Assembly: GCF_902459465.1 (NCBI RefSeq)
Contig: NC_047066.1
Span: 9,737,047-9,801,046, forward strand
Reading direction: 5' to 3'
Source: Asterias rubens
Taxonomy: Eukaryota; Echinodermata; Asteroidea; Forcipulatida; Asteriidae
Length of the DNA stretch: 64,000 nucleotides
The notes under the pieces were generated by a model. That model saw only the letters and a list, made by a program, of their open reading frames with translations, was not told the origin of the DNA and ran no database searches. Shown in pieces: positions 1-11,689 of this stretch. A program made the position numbers and the translations under genes. The first letter of the stretch is position 1. Every line of letters starts with the position of its first letter.

Positions 1-632
1 GGCCAAGTTCTACAGACCTGCTTAAGCACAATATTTTGGCTTGGCATAAGCTGTCGGAGAAAGGTCACCGGGGAAAAAATCAGAAACATCAACGTCGCCA
101 TCATCGCTTTGGACTCCAAAAGAAAATTGAAGTGTGTAAGACATTGTCTGGATATGTTATTATACTTCATGGGGGAGGGTTGTACCTTGTGTGACTCTTG
201 GTTCTATTGTGGCGACAATGACACGCCATTGCATCGTTGCGACAATCTAGCAGGGAACGATTTTTTTGGGAACGACGTTGCGAAGCGTCCAATAATTATC
301 TAGGTTGTGGACTCCAATATTAAATTTCGGAGCGTCGCAGCAGTTAACATTAGCCTGGCAAAATAAAGGATGACGTGACCCGTGTTCCACCAATCAAGTT
401 TTAAAATTGTATGTGTTTATTAGTATTTTTGTTAAAGGTATTGTTCAGGATTGATAGTGTTGACAAAATGGTTCGAGACAATGCTCATGTTTTGTGTGAT
501 CAACCATAATGCATAAAATAACAAACCCGTGAACATATTTGGGCTTAATCCGTAATGTGAGTCATTCGGAGAAAATTGTAAAAAACCATGTAAAATGTTC
601 AGCATTAATAGTTGTTATCCTTATCAATCCTG
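1..632. other. Intergenic, no gene recognised
   Basis: There is no coding sequence I can support. A stretch near 235-395 resembles 54725-54870 (listed separately). The rest is AT-rich sequence without visible structure. Confidence 0.5.
235..395 (+). repeat. Dispersed repeat, copy 1 (partner 54725-54870)
   Basis: The two copies share, in order, a phrase like GCGAAGCGTCCAATAATTATC, then CCAATATTAAAatTcGGAGC, then aataa-GGATGAC near the end. Spacing is conserved within about 10 bases. Family unknown; no terminal repeats are seen. Confidence 0.5.
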
Positions 633-1010
633 TTAAAGGGAAGGTACACTATTGGTAATTGTCAAAGACCAGTATTCTCACTTGGTGTATCTCAACATAT
701 GCATTAAAAAACAAACCTGTGACAATTGAGCTCAATTGGTCATCGGAATTGAGAGAAAATGATGAAAGAAAAAACACCCTTGTTGGACGAATTTATGTGC
801 TTCCTGTGAATAAAAAGACTAATTCTAGCTAGTAGTATTTTATTATTTTAGTGAGAAATTACCTCTATTTCAAAATATATGCTACTTCAGAGGGAGCAGC
901 CGTTTCCCACAATGTTTTATACTATCAACAGCTCTCCAATGCTCGTTACCAAGTCAGTTTTTAAGTTAATAATTGTTTTGAGTAATTACCAAACGTGTAC
1001 CTTCCCTTTA
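633..1010 (+). mobile_element. MITE family 1, GGGAAGGTACAC subfamily
   Basis: It starts TTAA then AGGGAAGGTACACTATTGG and ends with the inverted form CGTGTACCTTCCCTTTA. The core matches other family 1 copies (ttggtgtatctcaacatatgc, gggagc-gccgtttc). The 3' end abuts the next element. Confidence 0.75.
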
Positions 1011-1374
1011 TAGCCATTGGACCCTTTCGGTTCAGAAACAAAATTTGACAGATTTACAAATAACTTACAGGGTTTACAGAAGGCAATGGTGAAAGACTTC
1101 TCTTGAAATATTATTTCATGAAATTCTTTACTTTTTGAGAAAACAGCAAAACAATATAAATTCTCGTTGACGAGAATTACGGATTTATTTTAAACACATG
1201 TCATGACACGGCGAAACGCGCGGAAACAAGGGTGGGTTTTTCCGTTGTTTTCTCCCGACTCCGATGACCGATTGAGCCTAAATTTTCACAGGTTTGTTAT
1301 TTGATATAGAAGTTGGGGTACACAAAGTGTGGGCCTTGGACAACACTGTTTACCGAAAGGGTCCAATGGCTTTA
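1009..1374 (+). mobile_element. MITE family 2 copy 1
   Basis: Terminal repeats are tagCCATTGGACCCTTTCGGT on the left and the inverse, ACCGAAAGGGTCCAATGGCT, followed by TTAA on the right. The other copies lie at 15467-15837 and 35420-35794, all about 370 bp. The core phrase gaccgattgagcc-aaattt is shared with family 1. Confidence 0.78.
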
Positions 1375-2480
1375 AATACTTATGGTTAGACGCATTTCAA
1401 GTAGAATGTACCTTTTACGGTTTCTTCACCAAAATTACCAGGCGCGTTGGCGGAACGATCGATGATCATTTTCAGTCTTGTTTTTTGAGAGAAAATAAAT
1501 CTCAGATTACATATATATTATTTTGACATCTTATTTAGTTGTAACTATTTTATGCAGCACAGACCTTATACTATTGGCTTTGTGACGACGAACCTCCTCG
1601 CATGCAGTAGAAAGGTTTTATATAAATCAATTGAATTTTCTTCCGGTCAGACTGCGTAATTCACGAACCGGTCTTATTTCGCCTTCCGTCTCGTCAGGTT
1701 TTCTCCTAGGTAGTTATTTTTGGAGCCCTCAAAACAATAAATTACCACGGTTTGTTCCGTTTAGGAAAAAAAACAGCTCCGTCAGGAATACAGAGGGTGA
1801 ACAAATGAGGTGGCTATAAGAGGGAATGGGTTGAAGGTCTCGACATTTGCAGAGTTGTGCATGTTCTTGCTTGGTGAACCTCTCATCATTTGGCCATTTT
1901 CGCGCAAAGATGGAGGTTTCCGGGAGAAAGGGGATCTCCGGAAATAGTCCGGCGGTCAAAGTGTTGCAGGACCATTTAGTGTTTCTCAAACAGCCAAGGA
2001 GCTGAGTAAAACAAACTGCCATTGATCAAAGTCTATGGTCGCTGATCCGATAAGTTGGTTTCTGACCCCAAGAGTAGCGTAATAGTATGGGGAGTAGGGG
2101 GTCTGAACACCCCCCCCCCGCTCAGAACTCATTCCCCCTCCCAAAAAATGAGATCGTCACTGCACAACAAATGGTTCGATACCTCGAGTAGACCACCAAA
2201 AAAATAACCCTTAACCCTCCTTACGCTTTTGTTCTACAGTGATTTCTAGCCCATGTTTGTATTGTGGTATCCCCCCCAAACCACCAAACCCCCACCAAAA
2301 TAATAACTATAACCCCTCCAAGGCTGGTTACGCTTCTGTTCAACCCCTCACCCCAACCCCAGGGTCCGCAACTGAACCGCCTGGCACTCTTCCTTTTTAT
2401 ACAGCGAACGATATTCGTTGCTGTCGTTGCACCTCGGTCCGGTTTTACACGAGGACGTACTTGAATAAGAACGAGTGTGC
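1375..2480. other. Intergenic, no gene recognised
   Basis: There is a C-run near 2110 and C-rich stretches at 2268-2310. Short open frames exist in both directions but have no recognisable homology and no splice support. Confidence 0.45.
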
Positions 2481-2884
2481 AAAATGATGTACGTGTTATC
2501 TGCGCCTCGGGTGCCGCAAGCTCTGATTATCTATTGCGTTGATAATGCACGGGACTCTTTTACATGAGGACTTGTTCTAGTTTGTGTCAACCTTTTGAAG
2601 TCCCAATTATAACCAATCCATTTTGGAATTATTATTATTAATTTTTTGTAAATTAAACTCTCAATTGAACTTCCCGACGTATAATGATGACCACTGGCTG
2701 CTAACAATGTAAGGGACTCTTTCGCCGGACTGTTCCAGTGGGTGTCAACATTTTGAAGTCCCAATACCTCATCCATCATGGAAAATATATTTTTTTCATT
2801 CTGAGAATTGAACTCTCAATGACCTGCTTGACGTAGGATGCCCACTGCCAGCTTTTATTCAATACTTACTCCGATTGTGCAATT

Positions 2885-3110
2885 TTCTGCCGTCTAGCCA
2901 CTGTCACCTGGGAAATTACTGACCAAGCCTAAAATAATAAACCAACAAGCAGTTTACTATATATTAAAATAAAGTAGAATCTTCCCAATATGAAGACGAT
3001 TGTGTATTGTTTATACATACAATACACAATCGTCTTCATATTGAAAAGATTCTACGATCAGTCAGCTATTGGAGGTGGCTGATATATCTCTCTCAAATCT
3101 GAATAATTAT
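2885..3110 (+). repeat. Duplicated segment B, copy 1 (uninterrupted)
   Basis: It shares with 3365-3690 the phrases acctgggaaattact, ccaagcct, caagcagtttacta, ccaatatgaagacga and gctgatat. Copy 1 lacks the fold-back element found in copy 2. Confidence 0.68.
2988..3046. repeat. Near-perfect 23-bp-stem hairpin
   Basis: Arms AATATGAAGACGATTGTGTA and onward (left) and its exact complement (right, ending CGTCTTCATATT) flank a 10-base loop. The duplicated segment at about 3596 has only one arm. Confidence 0.85.
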
Positions 3111-3364
3111 CTGCAACTCCTTCGGGGGACCGGGAGGGGAGGGTGTAGTGCCTGAATATTTCGCAAGACTTTCCAGTGTGTCAACCGTTTGAAGTCCCAA
3201 TACCCAATCCGTGTTAGAAAATGTTTTTGTTTTCTGAGGATTGAACTCCGAATAAGCTGCTTGACGTAGGATGCCCACTGCCAGTTTAAATTCAATCGTA
3301 TACATGTGCAGTTTTCTTCAGTCATAGTAGTACATGTATATAGACAAAACAGTGTCACTGTACG

Positions 3365-3690
3365 CCACTGTAACCTGGGAAATTACTAGACCAGGGGTCG
3401 ATTTCACAAAGAGTTAGGACTAGTCCTAGGAAATATGAAAAACGTATGGCTAGTCCTAAGTTAGGACGAGTAGTAACTCGTCCTAGCTCGATATATGACT
3501 AGTCTTAACTCTTTGTGAAATCCACACCAAGCCTATTATAAAGCAACAAGCAGTTTACTATAATGTTTTTTTTAAGTACCTCATAGAATCTTTCCAATAT
3601 GAAGACGAATGTGTATAGTCTGAAATGTGATCAGTGAGTTATTGTATATGGCTGATATAGCTCTCAAACCTGCATAATTACCTGCATTTT
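3365..3690 (+). repeat. Duplicated segment B, copy 2 (interrupted by a fold-back element)
   Basis: This is the same segment as 2885-3110 with a palindromic element at 3394-3524 inserted between ..gacca and cca-agcct. Confidence 0.68.
3394..3524. mobile_element. Fold-back MITE family 4, copy 1
   Basis: Ends are GGGGTCGATTTCACAAAGAG and the inverse ctcTTTGTGAAATccac; the centre is made of repeated tcctaag/cttagga palindromes. The other copies lie at 12212-12379 and 29722-29854. Confidence 0.75.
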
Positions 3691-4104
3691 CTTAAGGGGG
3701 GGGGGCTATTGCTGTAGTCCTGACCTGACCACTCCAATGGATGACTAGAGATACTACGTCACGAATTTGTACTACTGTATCAATATACTGGTTCATACGT
3801 TGGCTCGCACGCACGTCGAGAGTTTTTGTTGTCATGATGTCAATATTCCCAGTTGCCTCATACCCTACTCTGATTATATTAATGGCAATAATTACACATC
3901 CCGAGAGCCAGCGTCCAGCGTACATCTACAGAAATGATGTAGTGGCTAACCTCTTCAGAAATTGATTGTGTATGGGCAAACATATTTAGTAGTGCGTTTC
4001 TTCCATTCAAATGGAATGCAAGTCCACGTCTGAGGGTTTAAAAAATCACTTACATTCTAAAACCTTCCGGGTCTCGTGAGTCCTGACCCATTCTAGGTCT
4101 GTAT

Positions 4105-4250
4105 GACCGGGAATGCCCCAGATATTGGTCAAAATGACCCAAATATTGGACACAATGCCCCAAATATTCGTCACAATGACCCAGATAGCCTATTGGTCAA
4201 AATACCCCAAATGTTGGTCAAAATTACCAAGATATTGGTCAATATTACAT
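4105..4250 (+). repeat. Tandem repeat, about 21 bp x 6-7
   Basis: Diverged units of the type ATGCCCCAAATATTGGTCAAA follow each other. Confidence 0.7.
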
Positions 4251-4384
4251 TGAATCCAACTTGAAATAGAAGTACTGAAATCTTATGCGCTTTTAGCAAA
4301 CTCGATGAGCGTCTCAAAGCGCTCACTATTTTGTTTTCTTGCGAGGTAAATAGCTACATTGTTAAATATGAGACCTATTCATTT

Positions 4385-4560
4385 GGATCAACAAGGTGCT
4401 TTGGCACAATATGCAGCCAATCATACCAGGAACACCTGGCCGATCCCTTTCTCTTTACGATGAGTGGGTTCGTTTCTTGCTTTACACGGTAAACACACGG
4501 TACCTACGGCTTTACATCCCATCCGAAGGACGCAGGCAGACGTGTTATATTGTGTAAGGT
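4385..4560 (-). mobile_element. SINE fragment, reverse orientation
   Basis: It contains the reverse of the 3' part of the SINE at 61081-61490: caaggtgct-tggc-caa-atgc, then ggaacacc and cggctttac-tcccatccgaaggac. Confidence 0.6.
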
Positions 4561-5532
4561 CACATGGTGTCAGGATCGGGACTTTGACCCACACTCTAAT
4601 GATCAGAAAACAACATGGCTTGATATGGAAAGGTTTGCGGTAACACCATGTAATGACTATCTCTAGTGAGTTGGGGTGGTTCTGAAAAAAAAACCGTTGG
4701 TTTCAACATGGCTTGAGTCATATGTGCTTGTCTGCTCGGCCACGACACACCACTGTAAAGTTTAGGTGGGACATGACCCCAAAATGTACTAAATTCTGAC
4801 CCAGGTGTTTTTGTAGATGAAGTTCTCATACAATTTCTCTTTATAATTGGCCCCGATGCAGAAACCAATTTTTATTGATCACTTGGTTTTTAGTGCTTAC
4901 TTCAATTGAGACTTCTTTTTGGAAAATATTGGTAAATTTGCAAGAAGCAATATGCATCGCGTTTATTGTTTGAAGTTGCCGCTGGAAATGATAAAGAAAG
5001 GCGTTTGGTAATTAATTAAGATGTCAAGGTTGCTTTGATTAACGGGCTGGAACGAGTCCCCAAAACACAAAACCCTTCCATTTTCATTTCGTTTATTATG
5101 TTTGTGAAGCCAGGACTCTCAGGCAAAGAACCCAATAGAGAGAAGACAATGAAGAGTGGCTGTTAGCCTTGTTTTAGCCAAACTTGCATAACTACAATAT
5201 GTATGCCCTCAAATAAGCCGGAATTGTGTTCCACAGAAACACTAATTCTGATTTTTCAAATCCAAAAGATCACACTTGTAGAAGGTTCATAAAAACGACA
5301 ATAGGCCTTGCACAGAAACCAATATGTCTTGATGAAATCGTGAAACAAATTTCACAGGTTAGATGTAGTGTATGTTTTCATAGTGTATGTGGACATAAGT
5401 GTATTTACTCGTTCGGAACAAATTATGTGATGTATGAAATTTGGCACAAGAACCCTGAATACATGTGAAAGAACAGATGGGACATAACAATATTAATTAT
5501 GTCTGGGATTGCCATTATAATTGTATTAGTAT

Positions 5533-5870
5533 TTTATTGTACTGTATTGTCTCTCTCTCTCTCTTGTCGACCGGGGTCGGAATCATGCAAAGTTTTGCCC
5601 ATCCCTGTCGATCTCGCATTAAGTTGGGAAGATCAGCTGGAAGCACCCCGATGTCCCTGGCAACTACATCTGTATAACTGAGCCTTTGTATTCCCCTGTT
5701 TCTCCTTCCATGTTTCGGTGACCAGGTGATTAGCTGAGAGACAGGTTCTTTGGTGCTTCTGTATGAATGCCCTGCTAGTCTCAGACGATGATGTTGTATT
5801 TTGGTGGATAGTTTTGGTGTTGTAATATTTTTTATTATACAATCCGAACAAGCCCGATACCCCGGGGAAG
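5533..5870 (-). pseudogene. LINE ORF2 C-terminal fragment
   Basis: On the minus strand one frame stays open for about 110 codons up to a TAA near 5533. It reads HHRLRLAGHSYR, ITWSPKHGRRNRG, YTDVVARDIG and RQGWAKLCMIPTPVDKR, the typical conserved tail of non-LTR retrotransposon ORF2 proteins after the reverse transcriptase. No catalytic domain is present, so it is a 5'-truncated insertion. A (CT)n run lies at 5550-5563. The absence of stops suggests it is fairly young. Confidence 0.75.
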
Positions 5871-7020
5871 GGTTAACAAAATTACAACAATTTAAACTTA
5901 CAATATAAAAAAGAAGGAGAGGTTAGCATGAACAATGTATTTAAAATTATGCATACATTCAAATAATCTATACTTGGTTTTCCTTTAACTTAGAAGCAGA
6001 GAACGTACAAATCATAATGGTTTTATCCAAGCGAAAATTAAATTGAAGTGTATAGCAGCTTAATATTTTAACTGAAATTTCGTAGTTATGTTTCATCCCA
6101 TTCCATTCTTGCCCCGTCCTTTACAACGGCTAGCATAGAACAACACTTGCATCAGATTTCATCGTCTGAAACCCAATTCGTGCTAACGCACGGGCTATAT
6201 TAACAACACAAGTGTGAAATTCATAAATTGTGGATTTCCATCCCGTCACCTCAACACAAAGAGTAGGTATTAGGTGATCGCGTGTAACTTAATCTCCGTG
6301 TTTTCATACCACGCGAGGCGTTAAACCGATGGGTATGTTGCCAGCTTCAACCGGTATTCCGTTCTCGCCTTCAACTGGCAGGCCTATAACAGGTGACCGC
6401 GTTGTCACTTCCCATATTATTTACTTTTCTTTTATCTGCTAAACAATTTCCATATTGACCACGCTTTATAATTTAAAAAATGTCATCTGGAGTGTGTACT
6501 TTCAAGGGAAGGTAGCTACCCTTTTGGTATCAGTTGAGGTGTGTGATATAAATTACACGGGTGAACAGCTTTCAAATTTTGACTTAGCTCTAAAAAAGAA
6601 CATGTTTTTATAGATAAAAGGATTGTTTCACTACCATTGCGAAATTTCTTCAACTATTCACTTATATGAATAAAATAATAATGCTGTGGAAACTCGACCC
6701 TGGATCAGTGAACAAAACGCGGGAGATGCCGTGAGAGAATGTATCGCTTACATTAGGTCTGGAGATGAGGTAGTCAAATCGGATAAAATATTTATCATAG
6801 TTTGTTTGAGAATGAGGAACGCGTTGAAACAGAAGTATTTCCTGTCGGAGAAATAATGTTTGTCCTTTTTTGGGAGCGGATGGTTACAAGCCATAAAACC
6901 TTTGTTTGCACTTCAGGAGACGTCCATTTTGTAACGTCTTGGCCGCGCAGTTCGAATGGACATTTTGTTCTTGGTCATGGCTCTTAATTACGGAAGTCCA
7001 TTAGTGCCAGTAAAAATAAT
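5871..7020. other. Intergenic, no gene recognised
   Basis: Less repeat-like sequence than its surroundings. No ORF with recognisable homology. Confidence 0.4.
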
Positions 7021-7021
7021 T

Positions 7022-7200
7022 TCAAATCCGTTATTACGGATTCGCAATCCGTTATTACGGATTCGCAATCCGTTATTACGGATTCGCAATCCGTTATTAC
7101 GCATTCGCAATCCGTTATTACGGATCATCGCAATCCGTTATTACGGATTAGTAATCCGTTATTACGGGTTCGCATTAATCCGTTATTACGGATTCACAAT
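7022..7200 (+). repeat. Tandem array of a palindromic 21-bp unit, 8 copies
   Basis: Unit AATCCGTTATTACGGATT plus CGC. Each unit holds inverted 7-mers AATCCGT / ACGGATT around TATT. The first five are nearly identical, later ones drift. Confidence 0.9.
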
Positions 7201-8370
7201 CTGGACAGGGAATCTGTCCGCTGTCTTTTGGGGATCTTAGATCCGACGGAGTTAAGTGTAAGTAATATAGTATAAGAGGCTTCAGAGTAGGTCTTCGTTT
7301 ATAAAATTTTCTTTGTTAATATAATTTTCCTGAGATCAATGATTCGAAGACAGTTGTAGTTCCATTATTAAATTCTCTGAAAATTTACACCATTGGTGCT
7401 GTCACATACCGAAGAGAGAATCAAAATTAACATGGTGTTAAAAAAAACACTAATAGAATTCTGTTTGCATAAACTAGTGTTATCTTAACACCCTTGTTCT
7501 GTGGTGTAACTTTCGATTTTGTTTTTAGTATTTATATGTAACAACACCATTTTTGTGCAGTGCGTGTGCATCCGTATGGTAAATTTTTAAAACATTTCAA
7601 GTTGTTCACCTGGCTCTTTGTATTGGAAATTAAACCTTGTTACCCTGCCCCATCTTCTAAAGAAGAAAATGCTCCTCTTGTTTCCCTCTGCTCAATGAGC
7701 ATCTTACGTTCCATCCCGCCGGGGTCGATCAATACCAATGAGATCGAGGCCGTCACCTTCATAAAGAAGCTACACAAGCAGAACGTCCCCCCCCCCCTTT
7801 TATCGAACCCCAAACCCTGACGACGCAACAATTAACCTTCCCCCAGCCCATCCAAGGGAAGGAGTTTTTTATGCGACAGTCGTGACCCTAAAGACAAACA
7901 GATTTAATCAATTTATATTTCTAGAGGAGGAAATAAAAACAGGTCATTTAGAAGATACGATTGGTTGAAACCGCTTCTTATCCCCGCTGGCTGTTAATTT
8001 TAAAGAGAGTACACATATGTATTTTTATTTTATTTTTTCAATTTCGGGAAGCGCGTTTAGTCACCCGAACCGAAGAAAATTTAAGTCATTACACATTATT
8101 TACGGGTCAGGAAAACTCAAAATGCCTGTAATTACTTTTTCTTCTAACTTGTGGCAGAAACGATTTGTAAATTATCTGCTTCGACGATCTGTACGTCGGA
8201 ATGCTTAAGTGTCTCATTTGTGGCATAACTACACATGAGCCACCATAATATTGACAAACATGGAGACAAGAAAGACTCGAGGCTAAAACGATGTTTGAAT
8301 TGTAAAGATGATCGCTACCTCAAACCTGCCAAGCAGGCATGGAGTATTTCAATATTTGATTGACAAAATA
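7201..8370. other. Intergenic, no gene recognised
   Basis: An open frame at 7560-7820 (ends with a C-run) has no homology I recognise and a poly-C tract in it; I do not call it a gene. Confidence 0.4.
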
Positions 8371-8374
8371 CCTT

Positions 8375-8522
8375 TTTCTCAAACGCTCTATGTTACTTCA
8401 AAGGGAGCCGTTTCTTACAATGTTTTTATTACTATCAACAGATCTCCATTGCTCGTTACCAAGTAAGTTTTTATGCTCACAATTATTTTGAGTAATTACC
8501 AATATTGTCCAATGCCTTTAAG
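8375..8522 (+). mobile_element. MITE family 1, right-end fragment
   Basis: It has the core gggagccgtttct-acaatg and the right terminus attaccaatattgtccaatgcctttaa. Confidence 0.65.
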
Positions 8523-9776
8523 CAGTCCCAGCCCATTGTGAAATCGGCCCCGCTACAAACACACCATGACTTACAAGGTTTCTGCTTAAACTATGCATGG
8601 CTCTTCTTCTGTACTGTACATAAATACGGAAGTTAAAGGACTCAGGGGTGCACCCCACTAAATAAACTCCCATAGCATAACAGTGCAAAAAGTGTTCAAA
8701 AATACTAGAGTCTCACATCTTTTTACAGTAAAGGGAACGTTACTCATTGACTTTAATTGAACCTTTTTCCCTGTGCAATTTTGTTTACAAAATATCCTCT
8801 TTTGGCCCTCAAATATGTCTATAATATAACACCTTGAGAGCTTACAAAAAAGAGGCCGACGCTCCGTTTTATCCATATTTAGTGGGGTGCAAAATGTGCT
8901 TTCTCAAGGTTTTATCACACAAAGCCTGCTCGTTATCAAACAGAAAATTAAATACCGTGTATTCAATCCAATTTTAAGCACCATATTTTGTTTGGGAAAT
9001 GAGACGACATATGGCTTTAATTTGATTTGGAAATCTTATTGAATACTGATAGAAAAATGTGACAAGACGTTGTGACACACTATCGTGTTGAATATTAAAA
9101 CATATTGCAACACGAAGTGTTCATTGATTAAAATGATTTCAATCGCCCTCGTGACAGACGTCGAACATCTTTGCTTTAAGAGTGACGATCGGTTATTGAA
9201 CGTGGGAAAAGATTATTAGATTATTATTTGGGGAAGGATTTATATAATAATAGAAAAAGCAAAACATTTATCAGGTTCATTTTGAACTGCGTATTTGTTT
9301 ACTGGTTTGATTTGTTTTAAATTTTGTTATACTATCTTACAGCTTAAAATATCATAGTCATGTAGCATTGATGTGGTGGTGTATTTAAATGTTTTATTAT
9401 GTATATATGTATTGTAGTAGTCCGAAAATTGCTGTTAGTCAAACAATCATAATATTCTTTTACTCAAACAAATTAGTGCATTCGCTCAAAACAAAATATA
9501 ATTTCCATATTTCTCGGGGTTTTTTCTTCTTTAAAATGATTTACATTTTTTCAAATTTAACAACATTTGATCCTCATAAATACATGTAACTATTTCCGCA
9601 GGGGACGGTTTTTGCCTGTTTTCAAAGAAAAAAAACATGTTCTGATTTGATATGCCTCCGGGCAGACATCCAAGATTGTACACGCTGACTGATTCCATTT
9701 GACCCTACACTGACACTAAAAGATTGACAAATAAATGTAAGGACTTGGTCCCACTTATACACTCTGTTATTAATAA
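8523..9776. other. Intergenic, AT-rich, no gene recognised
   Basis: Many short AT-rich frames, no supported feature. Confidence 0.4.
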
Positions 9777-10224
9777 ATACAGGGTGTCTGAAGAAAAGAA
9801 AAAAACATACACTTTTGAAATGGCTGCCGAATAAAACATATATGATTCTGGAGAAAAGGGTTTGAATGAATGGACAGCTTATGGACTTGACTTTCATATA
9901 ATGACAGATACAAAGTCCGAAATAATTCATGATTCTGCTCACTTTTGTAAAGGGTATGAAAATTAGGTTGCGCAGGGATTAGCCTTCCAATTTTTGAGAG
10001 GTCATAAAACCTTTGGAGCTTACAAAATTCAATCCAAGATGACGGCTACTTATTCTTCAGTTAGCAGTGCTCACCAAGCATGAATTATTTTCGGACTATT
10101 TGGTGTCATATGAAAGTTTAGTCCATAAGCTATCCATAAATATAAACCTTTTCCCCCAGAATCATTTATTTCATTTATTCGGTAGCCATTTCAAAAGTGT
10201 ATAGTTTTTTTTAATCACGGTGTA
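9777..10224. mobile_element. Fold-back element with TACAGGGTG-type ends
   Basis: The left arm (acttttgaaatggctgccga, then atgattctgg) recurs inverted on the right (ccagaatcat, then cggtagccatttcaaaagt). Ends TACAGGGTG and CACGGTGTA suggest a Tc1/mariner-like non-autonomous element (inference). Confidence 0.65.
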
Positions 10225-10514
10225 CGATGTATCCACGTGGTGATGAGTATGGTTGTTTTATTGTTCGGTTGTCGATTGCATGGCGTTAATAAATACATAA
10301 TTGGTTGATAATATTCTAAAATCCAACAAATATGGTGACGTTGACAGTAAACCCTTAAAGGTTTACGTATGCCAAAATAATGACGTGAACCTAATTGGGA
10401 AACTTAACGACGTTCTTGAACCGAATAGTATCGTCTGAAAATGACGAGTCAAATGATTCATTTTTCGTTAAACAGCACTAGTGGGTTTCAAAAAGCTTCC
10501 ATAAATAAAACCTT

Positions 10515-10901
10515 TTAAAGGCAGTGGACACTATTGGTAATTGTCAAAGACTAGCCTCCACAGTTGGTGTATCTCAACATATGCATAAAATAACAAACCT
10601 GTGAAAATTTGAGCTCAATCGGTCATCGAACTTGCGAGATAATAATGAAAGAAAAAAAACACCCCTGTCACACGAAGTGGTGTGCGTTTAGATGGTTGAT
10701 TTCGAGACCTCAAGTTCTAAATCTGAGGTCTTGAAATCAAATTCGTGGAAAATTACTTCTTTCTCAAAAACTATGGCACTTCAGAGGGAGCCGTTTCTCA
10801 CAATGTTTAAGACCATCAACCTCTCCCCATTACTCGTCACCAAGAAAGGTTCTATGCTAATAATTATTTTGAGTAATTACAATAGTGTCCACTGCCTTTA
10901 A
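10515..10901 (+). mobile_element. MITE family 1, full-length copy
   Basis: TTAA flanks both ends; terminal repeats are AGGCAGTGGACACTATTGG on the left and aatagtgtccactgcct on the right. An internal palindrome (gatttcgagacctcaa / ttgaggtctcgaaatc type) lies near 10700. Confidence 0.85.
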
Positions 10902-11191
10902 ATTTAATTCGGGAATTCCCTTATATGAAATTATTTTCTGAAACCTGTTTCATTCAACCGTGCAAATGCAGATGCACATTTCCGGAACGTTGCCGCCCGT
11001 GCGGTTGAATAGTTTAACTCTCTCACTAACGAGCCGATGTCCTTAATCGACTTGAGGTTCAAAACATTGGAGCAGAAAACAAATTTGAACGATGTATTTT
11101 GTGGTTTTTAAGAAACTGCCCTCGAAGGCAGGTATACATTTAGTTTTTAGAACCGCTCGATCGCTTTACTTTTACAAAGTAAAAATTGTGT

Positions 11192-11526
11192 TTAAAGGCA
11201 GTGGACACTATTGGTAATCACTCAACATAATTATTGGCATAAAACCTTTCTTGGTGACGATTAATGGGGAGAGGTTGGTAGTATACAACATTGTGATAGA
11301 TGGCTCTCTCTGAAGCGCAATAGTTTTCGAGACAGAAGTTATTTTCCACGACTTTGATTTCGAGACTTCGTGTGACAAGGGTTATTTTTCTTTCATTATT
11401 ATCTCGCAACTTCGATGACCGATTGAGCTCAAATTTTCACAGGTTTGTCATTTTATGCAGATGTTGAGATATACCAACTGCGAAGGCTAGTCTTTGACAA
11501 TTACCAACATTGTCCACTGCCTTTAA
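11192..11526 (-). mobile_element. MITE family 1, near full-length copy
   Basis: TTAA at both ends with terminal AGGCAGTGGACACTATTGG and its inverse. The core is inverted relative to 10515-10901 and lacks part of the internal palindrome. Confidence 0.83.
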
Positions 11527-11689
11527 AGAGCGTGTTTGAGGTCTGCGAAAATCCGTAGCTAATAATATCCACGGAGGAAAAATAATTTTTTTTTTTTTTT
11601 TAATAACCACATTACATAGATTTTGATATTAATTGCAAGACACGTTTATTGTGTAATCTTTAAAGACTTTTCGTTTTCTCTTTTCTGTC

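Larger units (their letters stand above)
2548..3225. repeat. Local repeat: three copies of a gtgtcaac/ttgaagtccc segment
   Basis: A phrase close to GTGTCAAC then TTTTGAAGTCCCAAT occurs at about 2584, 2733 and 3177, each after a similar pyrimidine-rich lead-in and before a similar ATTGAACTC tail. This is a diverged local duplication. Confidence 0.6.

Noticed and set aside
1911..2010. ATG in good context reading MEVSGRKGISGNSPAVKVLQ on the plus strand
   Set aside because: Only 31 codons, no clear donor and no downstream exon found; cannot be supported as a first exon.
7022..7200. CRISPR-like array
   Set aside because: Repeats are contiguous with no unique spacers, and the window is eukaryotic.
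7560..7820. 86-aa frame with FIKKLHKQNV
   Set aside because: Contains a poly-C tract and has no recognised homology or splice context.
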